Assembly (NCBI GenBank): GCA_036172665.1
Contig: CM069877.1
Coordinates: forward strand, 26,003,001 to 26,067,000
Direction of reading: 5' to 3'
Source of the DNA: Prosopocoilus inquinatus
Taxonomy: Eukaryota > Arthropoda > Insecta > Coleoptera > Lucanidae
Length of the DNA stretch: 64,000 nucleotides
Numbering within the stretch: the stretch's first letter is position 1; each line of letters begins with the position of its first letter. This document shows positions 12,766-23,894 of this stretch, one piece after another. Position numbers and translations under genes: made by a program. The notes beneath the pieces were generated by a model. The model saw only the letters and a program-made list of their open reading frames with translations. It had not been told where the DNA came from and made no database searches.

Positions 12766-13396
12766 TATATTATACTCCCTCTGTCCCAAAGTAATGGTAT
12801 ACATTTCTATACAGATTTTTAAATATGGATGGTTATCTATGTATAATTTATAAAAATCAAAAAGTCTTGGTGATTAATGGCTTTGCGAGGATGTTGTTCT
12901 ATTTTAATTTTATCACAAAAGCAGATTTGAAGTAAGAAACGTCAAATCAAAGTAATTAATTATAAAATTCAACATTTGAAGACCTTAGAGCAACAAAGTA
13001 TACGACACAGAACTAAGTTTGTGAGAAAATCAACTTTTTAGTTTTTAAAGAAGTTAGGTTCTCCATGCTGTTGCAGGGCAAAAAGTTAAGCGAAGGAAAG
13101 GCAATATCTCTCTGCAACAATTTTTAGTTTTTAACTAAATCGTGAAATATTAAGTAATAGAATAAAAATATTAAAAGTTGGTATTTGAAAAATTTCAACT
13201 GTTGAAAAAAATGGTGAAAAAAGAAAATTATTTGAAAAGAAAGCGTCTTTAATGAAAAACAATATTTATTAAAGAAAGTTTGGCTTGTACCCTTGTTATA
13301 TTAAAAGTATTGAGAAATGCCAAATCGTAAACGTACTGTCGTACGTAGTTCATAACAAGAAGTAAACAAGCAACATTATAAAATAAATAGAAACTT
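12766..13396. other. No gene; Stowaway-like end sequence at its left edge
   Basis: At 12773 the sequence TACTCCCTCTGTCCC resembles the terminus of Stowaway-type mariner MITEs. I could not find the matching inverted end, so no element is called. The remainder is AT-rich and unidentified. Confidence 0.35.
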
Positions 13397-13400
13397 TTAA

Positions 13401-13527
13401 GCCCGGTTTTTCAATCACAGGTTAACTTTAACCTTCAGTTTATTGCCATGGAAACAATTGTCTTCGTACTTGTTATCATGGAAATAAACCGATAGTTAGG
13501 GTTAACCTGTGATTGAAAAACCGGGCC
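13401..13527. repeat. TTAA-flanked short MITE, family member 1
   Basis: This 127-bp palindromic element begins GCCCGGTTTTTCAATCACAG, ends with the inverted sequence, and has TTAA immediately outside both ends (13397-13400 and 13528-13531). TTAA duplication is typical of piggyBac-type transposition. The core ACAATTGTCT...ATGGAAATAAAC is shared with 61930-62055, so the two appear to be one family. Confidence 0.75.
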
Positions 13528-13617
13528 TTAATGGAAGAAAATAACAACATTTTTATAGTTAGTCACAATGGACCTACCTGCAGTTAAAAAGCATTGCTTT
13601 AACGCCTTATTACCTCG

Positions 13618-13720
13618 TTACATTAGGAAATTCGACACTTTTTTCATGAAAACAAAAACGAATGTTTTAATTAGGTAGAAAATTCGATATTTTTTATGAG
13701 AACAAAAACGAGCATTTTAA
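13618..13720 (+). repeat. Two imperfect tandem units of about 49 bp
   Basis: Two adjacent units share TTAGG, AAATTCGA-A-TTTTTT, ATGA and AACAAAAACGA. They differ by several substitutions and a small indel. No function is evident. Confidence 0.5.
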
Positions 13721-14149
13721 CCAGTAGCTAGTAGAGGTCTTAAGGTACTATCTCAGATACTTTGTATTGAAACATTGACTTATTTCAAATGTTTTTAACT
13801 TACTTCTCGTTTATAATAATACTTTATGGAAAGCTAATTATAACAAACTTTTTAATCAATTAATATATATATCGACAAAATTTAAATTGAATTTTAAATG
13901 AAAAAAGTTCATATGTACCAGAAGCTGACACATCTTGATCCAGCAGTGCACATTTTATGTTCCAGTAGCTGACAAAGAAAAAACTTTGGTAAGAACTTAT
14001 TATTTAAGTATTAAATTATATAAATTAAAATAAAATGTTATCGGTAAGTACATAAATATATAGGGTGTAACAAAAATACAGGGCGCTACTTCAGGGACGA
14101 ATTCTATAGGTCAAAAGAAAGAAAAAAGTTCGTATAAACATGTATATAA

Positions 14150-15310
14150 GGTGTTCACGGGAAGTTGCAATAACAGTTAGCTATCTTATTTGAATTTTTA
14201 TGAAGTAACTTATATTGGAAAAGTTTCAGGACCTGTCTTGCCCAATTTTATAGCAATATCGGAAAAACAAATGACAGTCAGTTTTTTTTGAGATTTTCAA
14301 TTGTTTTTAACTTTTTTCTAATGTAACATATTTTTTTATCATCGCATCGCATTCAAAACGTCATATTAATTGTGTCTATAAATAAATATTTTTTTCCAAA
14401 GTCTAATATTTTTTTATTATTTGGCAAATAAATCTTGATAATGAAGGAAAATGCCCTCAACAGCTAACTTTTTTATTTGAAATTTTACGAGATAACTTAA
14501 AATAGGAAATATTTAGGACCTTTTCCGCTAGATTTTATGACAGGATCGGAAAAACAAATGACTGTTTGGTTTTCGAGATTTTCAATTGTTTTTGTATTTT
14601 CTTACGGAATATCAGTTTTTTTATCACTGCATCCTGCTCAGAATGTCTGCGTTCGTATTTAAAAAAATATTTTCTAGCTATACAGAAGGTTTCCCGCGAA
14701 CACCGTGTATACATGTTTAAATGAATTTTTTTCCACAGTTACTTTAACATTTCAATTAAAATTAAATATCTAATATTAATTTTCATAATTTTAATGATTT
14801 AACTGTAACATAAAAACAGCTGAATTTTTGGATATACGTTTACTTGAACTTTTTCTTCATTTTGGCCAGTAGAATGCTCAGAAGTAGCAGCTAGCTACTT
14901 CAATGATATATCCTACAGATTAAAGTAAAAAAAAACATGAAAATCTCGAAAACCAAACAGTAATTAGTTTTTTTTTTTGATGCTGCCATAAAATCGAGCG
15001 GAAAAGATCCTGTAACTTTCCTAATTTAAGTTACCCCTGTGATATTTCAAATAAAAAAGTTAGCTATTGTAGATATTTTTCTTGAACACCAAGATTTATT
15101 TACCATATAATAAAAAAATAGTAAGTTTTGGAAGAAAATATTTTAAAGACATAATTAATGATGTTCTGAACGCGATGCGATGTAAAAAAATATTATGTTT
15201 TATTTAAAAAACAATTGAAAGTTTCAAAAACTGTCATTTGTTTTTCAGATATTGCTATAAAATTGGACAGGGCAGGTTCTGAATCTTTTCCAATATGGTA
15301 ATGTTATTTT
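14150..15310. repeat. Large composite palindrome built from one repeat family
   Basis: The block containing CATCGCATCGCATTC, a GAGATTTTCAATTGTTTTT motif, CCCAATTTTATAGCAATAT and AGTTAGCTATC occurs at about 14160-14360 and 14460-14660. It occurs inverted at about 14900-15070 and 15150-15310. The arms therefore each hold two tandem units facing each other. A further partial copy lies at 2055-2230. No coding region is seen. Confidence 0.65.
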
Positions 15311-16375
15311 CTAGTAGAAAAATGTATCTCCTTTGCCTCCATTTATACAGATTGAGTCAAAACTCAAATGATTAAAAAACTAATTTTTTTTAATTGGGAC
15401 ACCTGTATATCTTACCATAGGCGAATTCTACATTACTTGTCCTTTCTAAAATATAAGGTATTACAATGTTATACAGCGTGGTCAAAAAGTGATGATAAAC
15501 AGCGAAAAAAATTTGTGGAAAAACCGCTTAAATTAATTTCTTTTATAATTTTCTATTTTTTTCTTTGTTATTATAATGACATTTAGTATTGTTACGACAA
15601 TTTTTAAAGTCAAAATGGTACGTAGCAAAACAACCATGAAGAAATCGAAATTTAATATGAACCAAAGTGATACATTTCAGATGTAAGAACTATTTATATT
15701 TTTACAATTTTAAATTGCAGTTACAAATTTTGTAGTTCGAATGCAAAAATAACTACTTAATAATAAAAATTATAGAAGAAATGAATGTTCAATTAGGTAA
15801 GTGATGACAATTTTTTAATGTGCTTTCTAATTTTGTTTAGAAAACTATTGTTCTCATATTGCAGTGGGATAGTTGAAACTTTGTTTTTTTATCGCTATTC
15901 TAATAAACTTAGCTATACTGAAAACATCCTCATAATCATATAACATTACATGTCCTCATAAGCATGGCACCGTAATATCTGCTGTAAGAAGTCGTATGAT
16001 TTATTATAAAAACGATTATTAAATTGATTCCAGAGAAACACAAGTAATGTCACGCGAAAAAGTTAAAACATATACTAAATAACATAAATGGTAATTTAGA
16101 AGGAAGTAATAATAAAAATATACCAGAAAATTACAAAAGAAATTGATTTAATGGAATTTTCACACTAAATTGAATATATCTTTTCGACCACTCCATAGAA
16201 CATAATAATACCTTATATTTTTAGAAAGGGCAAGTAATGTAGAATTCAACCGTCGTAAGATATACAGGGTGTCCCATTTAAAAAAATCGAGTTTTTTAAT
16301 CATTTGAGTTTTGACTCACTCTGTATAAATGGTGGCAAATAACATAAACGTTTCTACTAGAAAATAACATAAACC
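15302..16375. repeat. Inverted-repeat element with arms of about 200 bp
   Basis: About 15302-15510 is repeated inverted at about 16165-16375. Shared blocks are TTTTCTAGTAGAAA, CCATTTATACAGA-TGAGTC, AAACTCAAATGATTAAAAAA, GGGACACC-TGTATATCTTAC and GAATTCTACATTACTTG. The roughly 650-base centre is AT-rich with no recognisable protein. A separate short TATACAGGGTGTTCC motif at about 16560 may be the end of another MITE. Confidence 0.65.
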
Positions 16376-16639
16376 TATTTGTCAGTACATTCGTAGTCAC
16401 GAAGTTTATTTGCAGATGGCTTCTAACTCTGAAGAGTACGTTAAAGTTATGCTATTTTTTAGACAAAAGTAGTCATAACTTGTTAACCACCCAATATAAA
16501 ATATTAAAACTTTATATTTTTAGAAAAGGCACGATCAAGACATTTCCAAAAGTTTATCATATACAGGGTGTTCCATTTAAAAATATATAATTTTGGTCTG
16601 CAGTAACTTTACGGAACACCCGGTATTATTGTAAATAAT

Positions 16640-17862
16640 TTTCAATTGTGGGTATTTACCCTGGTAATCATATGCCGCAGATTCACTATTAGTATCTTCT
16701 TAAATAACTTCATAAATGACCAAATTTAGAACTTTGCCGAACCCTGTATAAAAAACATAACAAAGATAAGTATGTAATTTTCCTAATATAATTGTATAGT
16801 AAGACTCGGGTAATTATATTGTTAATTGTTATCATACTTAACTGTAGCGTAGTCATAATGTTTTAAGCTTTGTACGTTTCTTTTCTCAGAAATTTCTACT
16901 GTTGACTGATAAGAGATTCTGGCATCGTTTTCCAAATGCTTGCAGGCAGATTTTTCTGTTCTTTTAGATTTTTTATACATTTTCTTTTTTCTTCTCTTTT
17001 CTTTCTTTTTTCTATATTCTCTTCTTCCAGCTCCTTCTTTACATTTTCTTCCTTTATATGTATTCCTTCCATTGTTGAGAAGTAGCAACTGATGGGATCT
17101 TTTCTTTCATTTGTTTTTTTATACCTTTATTTTCGTTAGAATGCTAAAATAAGATTCTTTTAAATAGTGATGGTGTAGAAGGGTCAGGTTCGGTTAGGTT
17201 ATGTGATGGAATAGACGGGTCAGGTTGAGTTAGGTTGGGTTGGTGATGGTATGGACGGATCAGGTTGCTATAGCTTATTTTTATTATCATCTTTTTTTGC
17301 TTCAGAAGATAATTTTAAACTTTCATCTGGAGTATTTAGTTCAACTATCTGTTGCTCTTGATATGTTTTTATATTTTCGTTTTCAGTGGTACATATTACT
17401 TTAAAAATTATGCTCAAAAAGAGTTATCTTGTGACACTTTGATTACAAAATCAGTTTTTATGAAACTAGTACTACTACTTGGACCAAGGATACTTCCTGT
17501 TTTCCTTTTTGATCACAATCTTCATATTTTTTATTACATTCTTTGTTTTCATTTTGATAAACATCTATTTTTTCTTTTTGATCACAGTCTTTATTTTCAG
17601 TATCAGACTTTACTGCCGAATTATTTTGTAAAACCAAATGACCTTCTTTGTATACCTAACTGCTCGCAATTATTATTTCCTATAGATCCATTCAATCAAG
17701 ATTTTCATTGTCATTTGTATCAGTCATTTCATTCATTTCAATAACACTGACATTTATTTTAGCAGCACCCCCCATTAAGACCAGCAACATCAACATTTAT
17801 TTCAGCAGCAGTATTTACTTCAACAACATCAACAGTTATTTCAGCATCAACATCTATATATT
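16640..17862 (-). other. No intact gene; acidic low-complexity coding relics possible
   Basis: The minus strand of 17420-17640 reads as a charged low-complexity segment containing two DCDQK units. At 16822-17088 there is a Lys/Arg-rich frame, mostly the complement of a pyrimidine tract. They lie directly downstream of the DUF7869-like relic and could be its tail, but stops are frequent and nothing is conserved enough to call. Confidence 0.3.
17168..17275 (+). repeat. Three-unit minisatellite of about 37 bp
   Basis: Three degenerate units share GATGG-ATAGA-GGGTCAGGTT followed by a G-rich GGTTAGGTT-like end. The unit resembles insect GGTTAGGTT-rich simple DNA, but the array is short and internal. 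Confidence 0.6.
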
Positions 17863-18225
17863 TCAGGAGTCCCAACTTTCTTGAACAACGTTCCCTTTGA
17901 AAAGATTATTCCTTTTCGTTTTTAAAACATCTTGATATCAGTCATCGGGAGTATATACTTGTTTTAAATAATGGCGTTTATATTTTTCTATAATCGCAAA
18001 GTCACGATCAGATGGAAAATGCGTGTGTTCGACTACCAGAAATGCTGCTCTGTAATCTCAAAAAATATTTTCTTTTACTAGTTGTCACAAACATACAACA
18101 GTCCAATTTTTATTCTGCTCGGTGCAGTTATCACTATATACAACGAGATTCGTATATCCATTGTGATTTTCCTTAAAATGTTTACATAACATGCTAGCAA
18201 TCTCATCGCTGCTACGCTTTGCCAA
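17863..18225 (-). pseudogene. DUF7869-like transposon-associated protein relic
   Basis: One minus-strand frame reads SSDEIASMLCKHF, LVVYSDNCTEQNKNW, VEHTHFPSDRDFAIIEK and KQVYTPDD. The order EIAS / YSD-C-QNKN / H-x-x-SD-D / Y-PDDWY matches a large arthropod family linked to mobile DNA that I recall as DUF7869. The frame is interrupted by four TGA codons, one replacing the conserved Trp of PDDW. The YSD and SDRD acidic residues suggest a nuclease-like core, which is inference. The gene is dead in this copy. Confidence 0.55.
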
Positions 18226-18299
18226 GTTTTCAGGCCCATATATGTATAGTCATGGACTTTAAAGACGCCCAGGTCTTTACAACCCCTGTCCACTACTTT

Positions 18300-19045
18300 A
18301 CCGCTCGACTATATTAATCCGACCGACCTAAAATTATTTACGACGGGTACTTTTGTAGCCTTTCCAAGAATTATCTACACGTGTTTGTATGTATTTATGC
18401 TTCAATATAATACTGCTTTACACGCCGTGTCCGCAGATCGGGTTTACTATAGGAAAACTGTTTTATTTTTCATTTTTCTGCTTGCCCTAAAACGTAATAA
18501 ATATTACGAAAATAATAAATTCCCACTAATAACTGAAAAAGTTAGGATATTTATCTTTTTACTTTAACAAAATGTCAATCATGTCAGCTAGGAATTGGCG
18601 GTATTATGAATTTGATACCTTACCACGTTTTAATTCACAATATCTTTGTTTTATGAAAATGTTTGCAGGTTCTTAAAATTTTAAAATTGAAGTTAAAAAA
18701 TGAAAACCTGTTTTTAAGAGAGTTTATTTTAAATATTTTATTCTACGTAACTATTACCCCTTTTACATTTACAGTAATTGAAGACTAACTTCCAACTGGT
18801 CTACGTGCCAATTTTGTGTTAAATGGTTTTTTTTTTTTTTGTTAAAATTGTTCTAAATTTTGTTTTTTGTTTTTGGAATTGACTCTATTTACACTACACC
18901 ATTAAAAAGTTAGGTACACTCTTTAATTAAATTGATATTACTCTACTGAAACAGTTTACGTGTATTTACTAACGGAATTTTTGGGTATTGCCATATTTTG
19001 TGACAGTGTAAATGATTTTATTTTATTGTTGTTAGTGGAGATTAA
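18300..19045. other. No gene recognised
   Basis: This is AT-rich sequence with a T13 tract near 18830. The upstream half of the following Harbinger frame has no similarity I can recognise. Confidence 0.35.
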
Positions 19046-19049
19046 TATT

Positions 19050-19436
19050 TTCTATGGCGGTTTTGGAATTTTTGCAAAAAATGCAAGATTTTCGGGGTCT
19101 GTCCGTGACCCTGCCATTTGGGTATCTTTAGGAATTAAGAGACATTTGCAGCAAATTTATATAAATAGTGGCAACAGAAATTATTTCATAGGTGCCGGTG
19201 TATATCCCCTAGAACCGTGGTTGATGGCAACCGTAACAGATGTGCCAGAAAATTCTGCAGAATCTCGTTTTAATACCAGTTTATCAAGAAGAAGAATTAT
19301 CATTGAACATTTTGAATTATTATTGATTATTGAAATCCGCTTTCGTTGTTTGTTTGCCAATAGAACATTACATTACAATCCCATTACGGCATCAATCATA
19401 ATACGGAATGTATTAGTATTGTATAGTATGTATTAG
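19050..19436 (+). pseudogene. PIF/Harbinger transposase (HARBI1-like) C-terminal relic
   Basis: The frame reads NARFSGSVRDPAIWVS, then YFIGAGVYPLEPWLM, NTSLSRRRIIIEH and IRFRCLF. This follows the HARBI1 pattern N-A-RYPGSVHDSAIW / GDAGYPL-PWLMTP / E-R-G-LK-RFRCL. The residue expected to be the catalytic Asp in the GDAGY motif is lost (GAGVY here), and the N-terminal half with the first catalytic region is absent or unrecognisable. It is open for about 130 codons but should be inactive. Confidence 0.75.
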
Positions 19437-19439
19437 TGA

Positions 19440-20062
19440 ATGACTAGGTTTCCTATTGAGACGGGCCAAATGGCGTAAGCGTTGTGGTCCAGAGCGACAT
19501 TGACAATTTTTGCGGGAGCGAGGGCGCCTCTTGGTGTGCATCGGCACCAACAGTTTAGTGAACGACATCTCAAATTCGGCCCGGCCTATTTATAGTGGTT
19601 TCTTTATCAATCGTTCACGCGATGCCTTCTGCTGAGTTTCGGAATTGGAATACGATTGCAAGTCGATTACACATAATATTTAAGTATGTTAATTATGTCC
19701 GGCAATTTTAAAGGTTGACTGGTACTTCCCTGATTACCAAATCTTTCTCAACTACACTGTTGTTCAATGGCGGTCGCACAGGTTTTCTCACAATACCTTT
19801 GTCAATTTGTAATAATGCACTTGCAAGGAATTAAGTGATTTGGAATAAAATAATTTATTTGTGAATACACGATTATGGCGATGCAAGTGGTGTGAGTCGT
19901 GTTCAGTGCAGCTCTAATAAATCTGGTTATTATTACAATTACAATTGCAGTCTTGATACATGAAAAGTGTGTGCATATAAGAGAAATGCTTCTGAATCTA
20001 ATGATACAAAGATCAGGTGTCATATAGATCGGTTACCAGTATAAATTTCAATATTAATTGAA
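19440..20062 (+). other. Possible LINE 5' untranslated region
   Basis: A GC-richer stretch (19470-19600) precedes the LINE ORF1-like frame on the same strand without another recognisable feature. That it is the LINE leader is inferred from position only. Confidence 0.3.
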
Positions 20063-20452
20063 ATGTCTTATAAATTAAGGAGTAAAGAGCCGGAGAAAGA
20101 GATGGAAGACCTAGGGGAAGTAGCCAAGAAACTAGCAGTAGAACTAATGCAGGATGAAAATTTTGTAAGACTTATTGTGGATAGTGTTATCAAGGTCGCT
20201 ATGGTTAGCTTGGACAAGCAATTCCAATCTCTGAAAAGTGAAGTTTTGGATTGCCAAAACTCCGTTCGTGATTTAAAAACCGAGATGCAAAATGTTTCCT
20301 CTTCTTGCCAAAGCATGAAACAAGAGATAGTCGAACTGAAGAAGGAAATAGAAAACCTTAAAGGTGAGTGCGACACGTTGAAAGAGAAGGAAGACAATCT
20401 CGAGCAATACTCAAGACGAAATTGTTTACGCATTTTCGGTATCCCAGAGTAA
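20063..20452 (+). pseudogene. LINE ORF1-like coiled-coil protein, truncated
   Basis: The 129-codon frame begins MSYKLRSKEPEKEMEDL. It is mainly a predicted coiled coil (about residues 35-115, with VVELKKEIENLK-type heptads) and ends DNLEQYSRRNCLRIFGIPE. That ending is a common signature just upstream of the RNA-binding domain of insect non-LTR ORF1 proteins. A stop follows at once, so the RNA-binding part is missing. The sequence then runs into the flank and first 74 bases of the mariner whose complete copy lies at 21622. It belongs with the ORF2 at 23895-26592 on the same strand. Confidence 0.7.
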
Positions 20453-20556
20453 CAGTAACAATTTAGTATTCGTGTACAATATACAGGGTTGGGATAAAGT
20501 ATGGATCCATCGAAATATCTCGGAAGTGGAATTGACGATTTTAATGAAATTTTGTA
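20432..20556 (+). repeat. First copy of a 125-bp segment with partial mariner end
   Basis: This segment is identical, as far as I can read, to 21570-21694. It comprises 51 bases of LINE sequence, a TA, and the first 74 bases of the mariner terminal repeat (CAGGGTTGGGATAAAG...). At 20555-20556 it switches, through a shared TA, to LINE 3' sequence. Confidence 0.85.
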
Positions 20557-21569
20557 TAAACATTCGTCACAAAAATGTAATAACTCCACCTCTACATAGA
20601 ACTGCTCTTTTTGAAAGATCGTTTCAATATAATATTGCCACTATATTCAATGCACTATCTGATGACTTAAAAATCTTAAACAGAGTTCAATTAAAAAATA
20701 AATATAGCCATGCTTTATGAAACAAATGTAAAATGTTTATGTAACTAGATCGCCGAAATTTGGAATTAATTTTTCACATAGTCTGTATATTTTTTTTCTT
20801 CTAAGTACAACTTTATTTGCTTAAAAAAAACTGTATACTGTCAAAACTTGCATTCGTATCTCCCTTCTCGTTAATTAGAAGTGTAAGGTTAAGTGGAAGA
20901 ACAGTGCAACTTGGTTGCAACTGAACTTCGCCTTTTGATTCGAATGCACCCTATGTCTAATTTTGTTAATTATGATTTTGTTTATACATTTGGGCCAACA
21001 AAGAATATTATTATTATTATTATTATAAAGTTATGAGACAGGAAATTATTTGCCAGACAAAAAGTGTTTATTAAACTTTATCGATATAAAATTTTTACAT
21101 CTGTTTTCAATTTTTAATATGCTTTCAGTTTTATCCTTTAGAAATCAATTACTAAAAGTATACACCCAGTCGGAGGGGTGGAAGTATCGAAAATACGAAG
21201 AATAGGTACACCCCGCCGAGAGTAGCCCCACAGGCAAGGCAAGAAAAGAAGTAAAGTGGATAAGATGGAAGAGGGTCCAACCTCCCAATTGGAGACACCA
21301 AGAATTGATGTGTTTTTGAGACAAAAAATGGAAGTAGGAACCGGAAGGTCCACTCCCATAGGAGCCAGATGGGACTAATAGTGAATTAGGAAGGTGTAAT
21401 TCACTCGATGAGACTAGCAAAAAAGAAAAGTGAGAGAACTGTCTTGTCGAGGATGTTAAAGGGAGAAGAGAATTTAATAGCAATGGGATTAAAGGGGGCA
21501 GTGGCAACGATAATTACGCATGCAGCAAACTGGAAAAAGAGATTGGGATAAACTATAATACCAAACGAG
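20555..21569 (+). repeat. Duplicate of 26445-27460 (LINE 3' end plus flank)
   Basis: About 1,015 bases match 26445-27460 with only two differences that I see: one A in the run near 20698, and one base in the T run near 20791. The copy includes the LINE ORF2 C-terminal codons ending KNKYSHAL, the (ATT)n tail, and 540 bases beyond the LINE end. Because it extends past the LINE tail it is a segmental duplication, not a second retrotransposition. Confidence 0.85.
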
Positions 21570-21621
21570 ATTTTCGGTATCCCAGAGTAACAGTAACAAT
21601 TTAGTATTCGTGTACAATATA

Positions 21622-23460
21622 CAGGGTTGGGATAAAGTATGGATCCATCGAAATATCTCGGAAGTGGAATTGACGATTTTAATGAAATTTTGTACATGCA
21701 GATAGAAACAAATGGCGCATCCGAGGGGGATGTTTGTTTCCATTAAACTTCCGGTTTAGCCGGAAACGGCACCAACTTTTTTATTTTAAATAGAACACTC
21801 TATATAATTTTACGTATTTTGATAGTCCTCTGCCTTCTGCATCCATTAATATCAGGTTTCTTACCTTTATCTCTAGTCTCTAGCCGAAAAGAAAGCTTTT
21901 TATTTATTGGCTCTAAACTATATTAATTTATTTCTTTTTTGTTTATTTTTTTGTATTTGCAATGGTTTTTATGTATTATTAAAGAGCAAAAGAACTACAT
22001 TTAGTTATTTTAAGTGTTCAAAATGTTGGCCATTTACTTCTTGGCAATAAGCAAGTCTATGAACAAATCCCTGAGACACATTTGCGAAAACTTCCCTACG
22101 AATTAAATTACATTCATCCAATATCCTTTGCCTCAATTCTTGCAAATTATTTGGACGACTCACGTAAACAGCTGATTTTAAATATCCCCATAGAAAAAAA
22201 TCGATAGGATTAAGATCTGGGGAGCGAGCGGACCATTCAATAAACCCTTTATGACCAATCCATCGATTGGGAAATGTTACATTCAAAATATCCCTAACTC
22301 GTCTATCATAGTGCGGAGGCGCTCCATCTTGCTGAAACCAAAGATTTTCAGGAAACAGTCCATTTTCTTGAAGAGCAGGAATAATTTCATTGTTTAAAAG
22401 TTCCAAATACTTCGTCCCGGTCAGTATACCTATACCATTAATAAAAAATGGACCAATAAGCCTATTCCTTACAATTCCAGCCCACACATTCAACTTTTTT
22501 GGGTATTGAGTATGTGCTTCATGCAATAAATGAGGATTGTCGACAGACCAATATCGTAAATTATGGCGATTTACAGAACCATTTAAATAAAAAGTTGCCT
22601 CGTCCAAAAATACCAAATTAGTTGCAAAATGCTCGTCGATAGTACAGATTTCCATCATTCTTTCGCAAAATTCTACTCGACAATCGTAATCATCTTCTGA
22701 CAGTTCTTGGATCAGGTGGACTTTATAAGGGTGGTATTTTTCGCGTTTCAATACTTTGGCTACAGAACGACGACTTATCCCATGGTGTAATGCAAGAAAT
22801 ATGGTAGAAGTTTGAAGTGATTCTTCCAGATCTGTAGCAATATTTTCACTAACAATTGCGTTAGTTGCGGTCTTTGGTCTTCCACTTTTTGACAAATTTT
22901 TCACTGTCCCATTCAAATTGTAGCGTCTAAGTGTTTTACCAACAACCGAGCGCGTTGTAGGATTTCGTTCTGGGTGTAAACCGTTAAATAAGTCGCAGAC
23001 TTCTTGATGAGTTCTAACACGATCACCAAAACCGATCATCATTAAGATTTCAGTCCGTACTTTTTCACTTAAATGAAACATTTTCGATGTAGGAATTGAT
23101 ACTGACAGATGTTGCTGACAATAAAATAACTATCAATTCCACCGGCTACTAGACAAAGAGGTATTTCTTGAGAAAACTAAAAGGTTATCTTCTTGGCTAA
23201 AGACTAGAGATAAAGGTAAGAAACCTGATATTGACGGATGCAGAAGGCAGAGGAGTATCAAAATACGTAAAATTATACAGAATGTTCTATTTAAAATAAA
23301 AGAGTTGGTGCCGTTTCCGGCTAAACCGGAAGTTTAATGGAAACAAAAATCAGCCCCTCGCATGCGCCATTTGTTTCTATCTGCATGTACAAAATTTCAT
23401 TAAAATCGTCAATTCCACTTCCGAGATATTTCGATGGATCCATACTTTATCCCAACCCTG
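21622..23460 (-). mobile_element. rosa-like (DD41D) mariner element, apparently complete
   Basis: The 1,839-bp element is bounded by CAGGGTTGGGATAAAGTATG and its inverted copy, with TA on each side (21620-21621 and 23461-23462). The terminal inverted repeats are long, about 270 bp, and closely matched. They include CGAAATATCTCGGAAG, a CTTCCGGTTTAGCCGG block and GCAGAAGGCAGAG. It sits between ORF1 and ORF2 of the LINE and encodes one uninterrupted transposase on the minus strand. Confidence 0.9.
22005..23081 (-). CDS. Mariner-superfamily transposase, DD41D (rosa-type), intact
   Basis: The 358-residue frame starts MFHLSEKVRTEILMMIGFG at an ATG. It has paired helix-turn-helix regions (about residues 1-110; a GRPKTAT linker near 65-72) and a catalytic domain. 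VFLDEATFYLNGSVNRHN carries the first Asp and WFQQDGAPPHYDRRVRD the second. WSARSPDLNPIDFFLWG carries the third, with Asp rather than Glu. I count 41 residues between the second and third Asp, which fits the DD41D rosa family of insect mariners. Length is typical and there is no stop or frameshift, so it may be functional or recently active. It should bind the terminal repeats and cut and paste at TA. Confidence 0.9.
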   Translation of the reverse strand: MFHLSEKVRTEILMMIGFGDRVRTHQEVCDLFNGLHPERNPTTRSVVGKTLRRYNLNGTVKNLSKSGRPKTATNAIVSENIATDLEESLQTSTIFLALHHGISRRSVAKVLKREKYHPYKVHLIQELSEDDYDCRVEFCERMMEICTIDEHFATNLVFLDEATFYLNGSVNRHNLRYWSVDNPHLLHEAHTQYPKKLNVWAGIVRNRLIGPFFINGIGILTGTKYLELLNNEIIPALQENGLFPENLWFQQDGAPPHYDRRVRDILNVTFPNRWIGHKGFIEWSARSPDLNPIDFFLWGYLKSAVYVSRPNNLQELRQRILDECNLIRREVFANVSQGFVHRLAYCQEVNGQHFEHLK

Positions 23461-23462
23461 TA

Positions 23463-23894
23463 TACATATGTGAGCTCACTGCCATTCTCAAATTTATCAC
23501 ACGCGTAATTTAAAATATTGCAATTTAAATTAATCAAATTAACATTTTTGTTTCTACTTTTTGGCAAGTCGTTTTTGTACTATTTCGATACGCATAATTG
23601 CTATTTGTTTTTAAGGATACATTAATTCAATTTTAGACGTCCTCTTCTAGTTTTTATTAAGCGAAGAATTAGGAATTTAATTTAATTTAGATCTCCTATT
23701 CGTAGTATGTATTAAGTGAAGAATTAAGAATTTAATTCTCTTTCAGACATTACAATTGCCGATGTACCTATTTGTTAGAAAGACAATTATTTTTTTTTTT
23801 ATTTGAAATGGTTTTGTATTCTTTCTTATCGTTAACAATTCACTTCAGAACAATTAATCAGTTATAAGCTAATTATGTTATTTATATTATTATA
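23463..23894. other. LINE inter-ORF region
   Basis: This AT-rich stretch lies between the mariner and ORF2. It contains two similar blocks of about 60 bp (23640-23690 and 23695-23750; both with ATTAAG-GAAGAATTA-GAATTTAA). No coding frame is visible. Confidence 0.4.

Noticed and set aside
17168..17275. Telomeric TTAGG repeat
   Set aside because: Only scattered GGTTAGG motifs occur within a 37-bp minisatellite; there is no uninterrupted TTAGG run.
17352..17744. 130-codon plus-strand frame rich in Phe, His and Leu
   Set aside because: It is the complement of an acidic low-complexity minus-strand stretch and shows no coding signature of its own.
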